A DNA stretch of 64,000 nt from Casuarius casuarius. Its lineage: Eukaryota; Chordata; Aves; Casuariiformes; Casuariidae. The stretch is taken from assembly GCA_003342895.1 (NCBI GenBank), contig PTFA01000191.1, forward strand, positions 558,001 to 622,000, given 5' to 3'. The position numbers and the translations under genes were made by a program. Positions 36,601-48,600 of the stretch are shown piece after piece. Each line of letters starts with the position of its first letter. Positions within the stretch are counted from its first letter, which is position 1. The notes beneath the pieces were generated by a model. That model searched no databases. It was not told where the DNA came from and saw only the letters and a list, made by a program, of their open reading frames with translations.

Positions 36601-39600
36601 CTGCTTTCCAGCAGGTCATTCCCCAGCCTGTACTTGTGCATGGCATTATTCCTCCCTAGATGCAGGACTCTGCACTTGCCTTTGCTGAACTTCAGGAGGT
36701 TCCTCTCTGACCATCTCTCCAGCCTGTCAAGGTCCCTCTGAAGGGCAGCACAGCTCTCTGGTGTATCAGCCACTACTACCAGCTTTGGATCATCAGCAAA
36801 CTTGCTGAGGGTGCACTCTGTCCCTTCATCCAGGCCATTGATGAAGAAGTTGAACAAGACTGGACCCAGTATTGACCCCTGGGGGACACCACTAGCTACA
36901 GGCCTCCAACTAGACTTTGTGCCACTGCTCACAACCCTCAGAGCTCTGCCATTCAGCCAGTTCTCAGTCCACCCCACTGTCCATTCATCTAGCCCACACT
37001 TCCTGAGCTTGCCTTGACTATCAATACCAGTTTCTTATCCATATGTACCCTGTAGCACATGGACACTAGCAGTGCCAAATTTAGGATGAGCTGGACTTTG
37101 CTGTACATATGCAAACCCAAATTCATCAGGTCTGCTGTGAACATGGTGTAAAATCAATCCATGCGTGCACACAGACTATTTGTTCAGGATTTCAGGACGT
37201 GCTGCTCTAGTTGATGTTCTAACTCAGCTGCAAACGTGCAAAAAATCCCAGACAGACATCCATTGTCCTAAAATTCCACTGCAGCAGAATTGTAGGGTAG
37301 AAAAAAAGGACATGGCAAGGAAAATACATTAGACCTAAAGATGTGAGCCTAAAGCTAATCTCTACTGAGGAATAAAAAAAAGAAGGACATTTGGAGAATT
37401 TCAGGATCTTAACTCATTAGCCTTTACTACTAGAGATGAAAGATCCATTTCTGTAAACCAACTTTTGCTCATTGGTCCTAAAGAGACTTTATTTTCTTTT
37501 TATTTATTGTAACTGCTGCCAGACATCATGCTGTCTAGGTAGAGCAATGCTTGCAGTGTACATACATTTTAAGTATTGCATTGATTCTTTTTTTTTTTCC
37601 CCCCTTCCCTGTAGTAAGAAGCTTTTGTGTAAAGTTGATGTTGAGATCACTGACAGCCTGTATTCTTTGCATATGTTTTCAGGANAAAGATTTCTGTATC
37701 ATCGTTGTGCCACATTTTGCACCAGAGTTCCATCTGATCCAGAGTTTCGTTCGAGTTGTCCCTTTCTGTACTTCCACATTTAATCATGAGCTTTACATAT
37801 TCCACCGTGCTGGATTGCTCAAGTGAGTCATGTGCCTTGTGACAATAAATATTCTCTGAAGTGCTTTTATGGAATATACTTGCATCGTACAACCTAGCAC
37901 CAGATGAGTATTCCTTCATTACCTTAGAACAAGCTGGGATGTCTGCATGATACGTGCAATGTCTTGCAAAAATGGTAGCTTGAGTCCCAAAAGCAGTATA
38001 GCTGAATAGCACAGGACTGTGCCTAGAGTAATTAGGAACAGGGCTTCTGTATTCTCTCCGAACCTCAATCTGTGGGTTTTATTTGCATTAATCAGCAGAG
38101 TGCTTATGGATGTAGGGATGGATGTTGTAAGAATCTTGTAATATTCATGAAGACAGTTGATTTCATCTAAATTAACCCTAAGTTTTCTGTATTCCCCTCT
38201 TTAATTCTTTATGGTACTGTGATCTGTTATTTCTATTTATGTTAGCTACAGGGAAAATGGCCTGTGTCTTTAGTCTGATGATTGGGAAGTGATGAGATGC
38301 TCATCCTCTGTAAGGAGGATGCTAATAGTGACTTTGGCAGTTAGTGGATACTTGCTTTGTTTCTGCCCCTGCCCTGGCATTTTTTCAGCAAAGGTGGTGG
38401 TGGTATTTTTAAAAACTTTTTGTTTTTTTTCCCTTTTTTTGTCAGTTTCTGGAGTTTTTTCCTTTCCATTTTTGTCTGTTTAGGATTCTTCCTTTTTCTT
38501 CTTTTTTCCTTTTTCTCTCAATTTTTCCATGGTTGGGGAGGGCTCAGATTTCTTTGCATGTTTATTTGGGGGTTTTTATTTGTTTAGCTAGGGGAGTTTT
38601 GATGGGGTTTTCTTTTGGGATTTTTTTCAGAGCTTTCTTTTCCTTTCTTTTCCCTCAGCAGTTCTTTATGGGCTTGGTTTATTTATTTAATTAATTTACA
38701 GGTTGGGGGGAGTATTTACTTAGAGAGGGATTTTTTAGTTTTGTTTTGTGGTTTTGATGCTTTTGAAGGAGGGAGATGTCAGCAAGTTTTCTTTTTTTCC
38801 CTATTTTTCCCCCCAGCAGTTGTTTGTGGGGTTCATTTGTCTATGTGTTTATTCATTTATTTATTTGGATAGGGGTTACTATTTAGGCAAGGGGATTTTT
38901 GTGAAGTTTTGAAATTTTTCCTTTTTTTTCAGCAGTTTTTTTTTAACCAGTAGTTATTTGCAGGGTTATTTATTTATTTATTGTGGAGTTTCATTTACTC
39001 TTTCTGGGGGGCTGAGGGTTTTTTGTTGTTTTTGCAGGGTTTTTTGGCAGCTTCTCCCCCCACCAGCAGTTGGTGGTGGAATTTATTCTCAATTTTATTT
39101 ATTTATTTTAAGATTTCTCAGCTGCACTTTTTGCTAATTACTTCTCATTCAGTAGCTGTGTAGCTTCAGAGGTTTCAGAGCCAACTGGGCCTGACCTGTG
39201 CATTAGCACCAACAGGAGGTATCAAGTGACAGGAGTTGGAGATTTCCTTCTGCAGGGGTGGAGGCACCCATCTGCTGTCCCAATGTGCTGTCACCGGAGG
39301 TTTGCTGCTGGTCTGGGCCCTGGATTTGTGGCGTTGTAGAGAGACTCCTGAGGCTAGTTCAGCCTTCAGGGTTCCCCTTGTTCATCCATATGGGCACCAA
39401 AGACACTGCTGAGTGAGACCTGCAACAAACGAAGAGGGACTACAGCACTCTGGAAGCAAAGGTGTAAGATATGGACATTGAGGTGCCATTCTCATCAATC
39501 CTACGGTGAAGGGGAAAAGCTGGGTAGGAGTAGCTATATCCTGAGAGTTTCCAGCTGGCTACATGGGTAGTGTCACAGGCAGTGCTTTGGCTTTTATGGC

Positions 39601-42600
39601 TATAGGTCCCTTTTAGAGGAACGAGGACTTTTAGTGAGACATGAGATTCACTTGACAAAGTGGGGTTAGAGCAACTTTGCCAACAGACTTGCCAACCTCG
39701 TGAGGAGGCCTTCAAACTAGGTACATTGGGAATGATGATAACAGCATGCAGTTAAGAGAGGGAACAGCAGTCGGGAACAGCAGTCGGGGTGGTAAGTTCA
39801 TGGAGCAGGATGATGGGAGTGAGAAAGTCCTCTGGAAGAATAAAAAATTGAAAGAGTGCCCACCTCAGTGGTGGGCATGAATGCACACAGCCTGTGAAGC
39901 AGACAGGAGGAGCTAGAGCCCTGTGTGCAGACTCAGAGCTGAGACATGGTGGGATGCCATATGTCAGGATATTCTGACTGGATATAAGGAAGAAAGTTTT
40001 CCCTAAGAGAGTAATTAAGCACTGGAACAGGTTGCCCAGAGAGGCTGCGAGAGCGCCATTCTTAGGGTTTTCATAGAATAATTCAGGTTGGAAGGGACTT
40101 CAGGAGGTCTCTAGTCCCATCTCACCTTGCTCAAAGCAGGATCATGACCAGATTGCTGAGGGCTTTATCCAGTCAGGTCTTGAAAAGCTCCAAGGATATT
40201 TTCAAGCAGCTTGGTCTAAATTCAGTGTTAGTCTTGCTTTGGGCAGGAGAGTGGACTAGATGACCTTCCAAGTCCCTCCCAACCTGAATTAAGGAAAATG
40301 CTGTAAAAAAAACAGTGGAGGTCTTACAGCAAGAGCTCTAAATCCAACCCCTGCCCCCATCCCTTATGTTGTCAGTGGAGAGATACAAATATTTTTAGAG
40401 GGAAATTCAGAAAATCTGAGTTAATCTCATGTTCTGAATCTTCTCTGGAGTAGTCTGCCTCTCTTCATTCAGTTTATTGGGAGCCTAGGGGGTTAGATGC
40501 CTGAAGTCAGGTATTGTGAATACTCTCCAAATTTTCCGTAGCTTCTGTCCTTGCAGACCACCTGAGTTACAAGCTCCATCTCTGCCTTTCTTTCTTACTA
40601 CATCATTCGATCTTCATCAAAGCGTGTTTATTTTTAAAGTAATGCAATTCTGGAACATGCAGAACATAACATCACTGTTGAATATCTATTTTATCATCTT
40701 ATTGATCTCTATTTTTTTCTGATGGGTCATGTATTTCATATTTTTCAAATTTTGTGATACTCTGAATATTTCTGTTGTCTGAAATACTGGTTACCTGGAA
40801 CACAGAATCACTCCTGGTATGATTTCTGTTATGTGGTACAAGTTTTCCAATGCTCTGTTTATATAACAAAGCTATACTTGCCCAAACACCAAGCTTAAAT
40901 TGTGGTAGAGTTAGAGATTTTCCTTGTGTTTGTCTCATTAATGTAGCTAAATGTTGAATGGTTGCAGAGAAATACTTCTATTTTAATTGCATACTTAATC
41001 ACCTTTGGTATGCAAATAACTCATGCAGGAACTGAACAGCTACTGTTGGACCTATGCAGAAGTTTTTTTCCACATTATGAAATTGGGCTTCTATGTATTA
41101 TGTAAGAATCCACTTCTTTCTTCCAGCTGGCCACTGGAGTAATTCCTGTTAATCTCAGTAACAGCTGTTCAGTAATCCAGCAGTAGGATTGGTAGTCATA
41201 GGTCCTTTTGCTATTTTGGTCAAAATTAAACTTATTATCAAGGTTTTTTAAAGACCTTACAATTCTGATTAAATTGTGCATATTCCAAGGGATACCAGCC
41301 TTTCCATGAAACCATTAGTGTCTTTTTCCAACCCCCCTGCAGCTGTGTGAGAAAGTAGGAAAAAATAGCCTGTGAGTGAGGTTCAGGATCAGAAAAAGCT
41401 ATGGAAGAAACTAGTTGAAGCATTTTGGAAGTTTCTGAAGAACAGAAAACTTGGTGCACGAAAGCAAATACTCCCTTAGATAAAAGCAAAATATGAAAAA
41501 GTAAAAGATCAAGGTACTGTAGTTGCACTAGGAGCTTTCAAAAGGCACGTGAATGAAAAGGAAGTCACATAAAATGGGTTAAAAGTAAAACAGGGATAAG
41601 AAAGTGGGAATGTAGAGGCATGAAAGGGCAAAATCAGAAGAGGCATAGGCACAAAATGAGATACTGATTAGCAAAGGTTGTAAAAGGAATAAGAAAAAGT
41701 ATTAAGTACACAAAAAGCAAGAGTGCCACAAATGGAAGTGTAGGTCTGCTACTTAACAGTGAAGGAGAACAAATAACAGATGACAAGGCAAAGGCTGAAA
41801 TGCTTAATGGATACTTTCCTTCAATTTTCACCAAAAAGCATAATAATAATAATAGTGTCCTGGCTTCTGAGCAGTCAAAGGAATTGGGCATCTAGGATGA
41901 GTTAATTCGTTGCTGGAAGAGAAATGAGCGTGCACAGACGTTGAATAATCCTTCCTAGTCTTTCATATTCATGGTGGATCTTGTTGTTTTAATTTTTTTA
42001 AAGTGGTTTCCATTTTTGCATGTTCTATTTTCTTTACGCTAGAAATTATAGTTCATTATTAGTATGATTGCCTTCCTTTGATATGTTGCAGAGTGGGGGG
42101 AAAAAACTCAGATGCTGGGCTCAGTGGAGTGGCAGGAAGACAGCAGTCATGGGTTGTAGAACCTAACCAGATTGCTGGTCTTGCTGACTGCTCGATCATC
42201 TTCAACTGTTTGTTTGATCTTGCAATCAACTCTCTGTGGAAATGTGTGAAAAGCAGAAATTGAGCTGAAGCTCACTTAGAAATTCAGGGTTAGTTTGTAA
42301 CTTGGATGTTAACTACAAGGTTTGTTACACAATTCAGTAATCAAATGTCCGCTTTTGAGCCCTTAATCAAGTTGAAAATGTTCAATTAAGTTTTAAGCTA
42401 TTAAATTTCTCATATCAGGTATTTTGTAGCTGTATTTTTTAAATTATTAGGTCTGATTTTTATTAAAACCATATTTCACAAGATCAACTTGGATGTGATT
42501 TAACAGGCTGAACAGGCGCATAGAAGTTTAAATTGAAAACAAGAACAGGAATTGAAACTGTACTACATGAATTCCAAATTTTTGTTAACTGGGGATAAAT

Positions 42601-45600
42601 GGTCTTATTTCTTGGAAATTAAGTTGTAATTGAGTTCCTTGAACAGCAGCACTCTATAAGCCTTAATTATATGAACGTTGCTTAACCAGGAAAGATTGAT
42701 CTCTGTAAGAGACATCAAGGGAAAGTTCCTCGGCTACTGTAAAACATCACAGCTACAGTTAATGGAGAAGAGTTATGATAAATTGCACCAAGTGAATATC
42801 TTCTCCTCAGTCATGGACTAGAGTTAATGGGCTTAGTCCTGTGTATTCTTTGGGTCAGCTATGGCCTGCCTATTGGGCGGGCTCATGTACTTCTATAAGA
42901 CATGTTAGCTTCTTTAAGACTCTCATCATCTCCTTCCTGTAGAAATATTTGGAGTCTCCAAAGTCAAGTACTGTTGAGCTTTGAAGTTATAAAGCTGTCA
43001 TGCCTTCTCAGTTTACACTTCTCTAAACATCTGAGTTTCTATATATAGCCTCTTGTTTAGTTAGCTATTGCATATTTCACCAACACCACCTTCTTCCAGA
43101 TTATTGAAATAGGACCAAGTCTCAGTGATTGGCTGAAACTCATCTTTCTTCCTTGCAATCCTGATAGCACTGGCACCTGTGGATGCTTTCTTACAATCTC
43201 AGATACAAAATTTTGCATTTTTTTGAGCTGCGCTTGCTGCCCAAAATCCATATGCTTGTTATCATCTGTGAAATGTGCTATTACGTTTTCTCTGCCTTGG
43301 AGCCATTGGTCAGGGGCAATCAGATTGCATCTTTCCTGCGAACAATAGTCATGTATCTCCTGAGTAGAAATACTTGCCAGAAGTGAGTCATAAGGAGTCT
43401 CTGTATCCCCTACTGAATTCGTGCATTGCAATTCATGCATTTGAAACAATTGACATACATCAATCAATTTCAACTTTGAAAAGATGCGCACTCAGTGCTT
43501 GTGGAAGGCCCATCTTCACAGGCATGTGGAATTTGATTTGTTGCACTGCAAACTTTTCCTCTTTTTTTTTCCTCTTTTTTTTCTTGTAGGTCATTTAATA
43601 TAAGAAGAGCAACAACCAATGATATACTTGGTGTTGAAATGCTCATTAAAACTCTTAGCTTGAATGAAAGTATATTAAATGACTTAAAGATGTTTACTCT
43701 GGCTCGCAAGGATCCAGTGAGTATTTATTGCAAATATATTTATGATGACAGAATGGGTAAATACTGGTAAAAACACCCAGTATTTATTCTGTTGTTCTAA
43801 ACTAATACACTATATAATACATAGGTATTCAGCCAACAGTTAGTAGTTTGAATTCAGTCTGACTTGATAGTTCATCTTACCTGTGGCCTATATCAACTCA
43901 CCTCTTCTTTGGGGACCCCTCAAATGCAGGAATGGAAGCAGGATAGATGCATTTTTCTGGCAGCCCACAGCCTGTTTTCCGTTGCTGCTTTTTCTTGTGT
44001 GCACATCTGGTTATGTGATAAGCATGTACATGCATTTTGTGTCACATGACAGGAGCCTCTTTCTGCTTCCCGTGATGTGGCTGCACATCTGCTCATCACA
44101 CAGTAGGGAACATCTGCATTTTTGTTGCATGATGGAACATGCTGCATAAGAAAAAAAGCATTAGCATGGCCGATCATACAACTAGAGGGAAATCCATTGT
44201 ATACAAATGTTGATGGAGAATATCTACATTTTAATTAATATTCTTTCCTAAGATCAGAACCTTTCCCATGACTAAATTAGTGGGTGATCCTGTAGCTCTC
44301 CTATAGCACTCCTATAGCAGCTAGATCGTGAACCTAAACTTTAGTTCAGTAAGGTGGTGTATGGTCAAGAGTCCAACCACATATGCTTTGTTTGAGGATT
44401 ATGCCTTGAGTTAATGAAGAGTGGCTAAATTGGGGTAGAGCATAGAATGTATGCTGGGGAAGTATTTTAACTGTGATCATGTGGTGAAATACAGAGTTAT
44501 GATTAAATAGTGAGATACGTAACGTAATGAAATAGGAAATGTGCATATATTCTTTTTGCCTTGCAGGATGGGACCCCAGTGCAGGCATTCATAGCAGAAG
44601 CTTTGAATCAAATAGTTGGCATTTCTGTCATTAAAGATGAAATGGTAACTTGTATTTATATTTTCCCCATCTGCTATGTTTGTGTTGTATGAACACTGTA
44701 ACACCTAGACAGCCCTCAAGACCAAAGGCTGCATTCCATGCTTGTCACTATACATGTATGTAACAGAAAATGTACATAACAAAAAATACTGCTTCTATGA
44801 ATTTATAGTCTGCATAGTCAGGAAAGAGAGAAGAATAATTATTTCCCTTCTCATAGGTGATGATTGGATACACAGGTGAGAAAATCATCCTCTCATTTGC
44901 AAGAAGCCGCTGATGAGTTTTGAATCTGTACCTCCTGCATCTCTTTTTGGTTCTCTGTGACAAAGCTATTCTGCCTCTAAATATGTTGCTGCAATCACCT
45001 ATTTTGCTGCCTAATTTCCAGAGTCAATAACCGGTTTTCCATGGCACACTACAAAGGGTAGCAGCTCTCCTTCTAAATTTGCTTTATTAATTTTTACCAG
45101 CAGTGGCTTCTGAGTGACATGAATCACAGTTAACTTCAAAAAATCTTATTCTTTATTGCAGTACAAAAAAAAGACAGTTATCCATTATTCTTGAGAAAGT
45201 AAGCACTTGATAAGGCTTTTCTTTGTTTTGTGGCATTCTTCTGATATTGAAAAGACAGATTTTAGATTTTTCAACACCTGTAGCACTGAGTTTTTAAAAT
45301 AAAGAGTAGTCACTCTTGTTTTCAAAGACAGTTCTTAATTATATTAAGAGCATTGAGTTAAGAGGTTACAGCAGTTTCTGTGGAGTGCATACATGTGCAG
45401 AAATCTCAACTTTTACCACTTTGACAGGGAAAACTTGTTGGAGGGATTTCTTGTACAGCTCTTCTCTGTCAAATTGCCTTCTTTCACTTTCAGTGTTGTG
45501 AGAGGGCAACCTAGGTTTCACTGTCTTGAACAGCAAAACAGAGAATTGGGGTTTGGGTTTTTTTTTTTTTCCCAATAATGTCCATTAAATCGTGTCAGAC

Positions 45601-48600
45601 GTTCTTGTGATGGGGTCAGATATGCATTCTCTGAAAATAAATGTGGGCAAGTTATAAAAATAGATTTTGATACAATGAGAAGACTGTCAAGAAAGATGTG
45701 TTCAGTCAGTATGTTTTGATTGAGAATAACTCTAAAAGGTCTTCATTTAAGTGTTCAAATTTAGTTACTAAATGGGTAAAAAGCAACTTGTAGGCACTTT
45801 TTTTAGTATTGTAAAAGTAGCTGTTTCATCACTGCTGAGATTTCCAAATTCTTATTCTCCAGGATATTGAGTATATTCATTCACATTACAACATTGAAGA
45901 TTTTATTCATTTTTATCACCACCAGCGAGAGGAACATGGACATCTTTATCACTTTGTGTTAAATCCCATATTTCATCACTATACCAAACACTTTCTAAAG
46001 GAGATTCTTCGCCTGGCCAACAAGTCTTCTCTTTACTACCCTATTTATCCACAGTATGCGGAAGGCAAGGTAAGAAGGAAGTGATTTGTATTTTATCTAT
46101 TAAATATTGTTACTGTTGCTCACTTTATTTGCTCTTTTTTGCTTCTATGACTGTAAACATGAATTTTTTTAGCAACCCGGAGCAAACTGTACTTTCTTGT
46201 CTTCTTGTGTCACAAAATCTGCGGTCATGGACATAGCTGATGTACAGTGGGTTTAGTCTGTAGCTTTATCAATCTTGCTTGTAAAGTATTGCATGTAAGT
46301 CCAGACTAATGTCATACCTTCAGGCACATATGTTTGAAGTATACTTGGCCTTGGCTTATTACATAGTCTGTGAAGAGAGAGAAGCTCTTCCTAGGGTGGT
46401 TCCTTCTGAGCTGAATCATGCTTTAAAAATGCCTGTTTTTCAATTGAATTTAGAGGGATACAAGGGCAACTGAGCTCTAAATGTAGTTAGATGTCTTAAG
46501 TTACACACATTAGTATGTTGCCCTGGGAGCAGCACAGCAGAGGAATAATTTGTTTGCTATTTCCTCGCTTGTCTCTGGGAGAAGTAGATCTGCCTTTTAC
46601 CCACATAGGTCATCATACTGCTGCTGCTTTGTGCATTGCTTCAGCCCCCTACATAAATGTGTTGTAGTAATGATAGTCAGGTTTCTACCTTTCCTCTGTT
46701 CCCAAAGTAGCTGTTCCAGGAGGAAGTAGCAAGCATCCAGTATTCCCAGTCCTGCCTAAGTAGGACCCTGTGTCTGAGTTGTAACCTTTAATTTGGGTTT
46801 GGCTCCATCTCTTGCCTCTGTATTGGAAGCATAGTTGAAGAAATAAAAAACCTGTATTACTCATCAGCTGAGGAGGCCAACGTAATGTTTTTATTTAATT
46901 GCTTTTAATATGCTGATACAACTGGCATACCTTTATGTTACTTGCAAATCAGTTACCACACAGGTTTTAAATGACAAGGTATAAAGCACATATAGTATCT
47001 TTATGTTTACCAACTTTCTTTATTTCCTGTCATAGTTTAATACAAAGAACTTGATCACGTTGTGCTGTCTCACATACAGCCACTCAGCTGCATAATGAAT
47101 TTTGAGAGGTACCAGTATCTGGGTTTGGATTCAGGGCACAGAGGAGAGCAGGAAAGGGATGAGAAGATACTGAGCATAACATAGCATGAGTAAATGCAAG
47201 GGGACAATTTAAAAAACCCATCTGACTGGATATAAGAACTCTTCAAAAGTGATTTAGGTACTTCAGAGGGTGTTTCATCAAAAGTCAGTGAGACCTGGTC
47301 ACCTCACTGCCATTGAAAATGATGCTTCTGCAAGTGCCACTGAAGAACCGTAGGAACTTAGTGCTGTGTGACAGAATGTACATTTTGAGGAAGCACATAA
47401 TTTGTGCAAGTAAAAAAAAAAAAAAGTTTCTTTTGAAAATACTCCCATGTCTGTCTTGTCATCAGTCTTGTGTCAGGCAAGAAAAGAGGACATAAGGTAA
47501 AATTTTCAAACATGTCATCTCATCGATGTGTAGCCATCTAAAAGCTGGTATCTGGTCTTACCTAATCGCCTAGGCTCCAGCTAGAATTAATGGAGAAAAC
47601 ATGGTGCCTGCAGAAGGCAGTGCATCCATCAATCGTAACTGCATATCTTGGGATGGAAAGAATTGCCCTCTGGAGATACTCATCTCTTCTTTAACTCTGG
47701 GAGATGTCTGCAAGGCTAGCTAGACTAAGTGCCTTGCTTTTAGATGGTATTGAGATTAATTATATCCTCACTAACTTACATGTTTTTGAAAGTGTCACAG
47801 GAATTTTGACAGGTTAGACATATGCACAGTTTTGGAAGGGTGTTTTTTCCTGCTTCGCTAATGTGCGCTTTTGTGGAGTTTTAATAAGTGTTCTCTTGAG
47901 AAACCAATGTCCTTGCGTGGCATTAGGTTCTCAGGTTCTTCAGAGGCACTTATAAAAATGTAGTTTAATGGCAGTGGATGGAAGAGAGAAGTTAAATCTT
48001 ACTAATGATTCCAGTTTGGTCTATTTTTAGGTTAAAGTGAGTTACTTCATGTTACTTTAACTCATTGTTGCTTTCTGATAAGTGGTAAATGTGATATTTT
48101 ACTCAGTTCTCAACATGGTAACATTAGTAACATTAAGGGGTTTTTGATATTTATGGGTGGAAAGGTACTTCAGTGTAATTTAGTTTGCATTAATGTTCAT
48201 TCTCTATTTCCTATAATTCTCTTATTTTTCCCTTTTCATGTCATAAGTTGTGACAGAGCCAGTCCTGCTGTAATAAATGGGATAAGGCTTCTTCAAATGA
48301 TCCATGCTATTCACATTAACATTAGGGTTTTTGTTCACTTCAAGTTTATGCCAGTTTATTAACATTTATCACTTGGACAAAATTGACATTTTAGTCGGTA
48401 TAGAATTTCTATATAAATTCATAACCATTCTTTGCCAAACAAGCAAAGGTTAGCAGTAAGCAGATAACATAGCTTAATGAGGTCAAATCAAGCTGATTCA
48501 TGATCACTATGGAGAAAAATATCCTCCTGGGGAAAATACTTGTGCTGAAAAATCCCATAAACCAAACCACTTGTTTATCTGTCATTCCCACAGAGATAGT

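Larger units (their letters stand above)
34506..37682 (+). other. CFAP61: CFAP61 intron 12
   Basis: This is a 3177-base phase-0 GT-AG intron that contains a 1.1 kb CR1 LINE in the opposite orientation (see its entry) and N at 34948. The rest is AT-rich with no other recognisable content. Confidence 0.9.
37823..43589 (+). other. CFAP61: CFAP61 intron 13
   Basis: This is a 5767-base phase-2 GT-AG intron and the most repeat-rich stretch of the window. It holds a T-rich degenerate repeat block (38380-39120), decayed CR1 fragments (39370-40300 and 41640-41860), and an unexplained 144-codon antisense open frame (43057-43491). It ends in a long pyrimidine tract before ttgtag. Confidence 0.9.

Noticed and set aside
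36043..36741. Plus-strand open frames of 126 and 83 codons
   Set aside because: These are shadows of the minus-strand CR1 reverse transcriptase frame.
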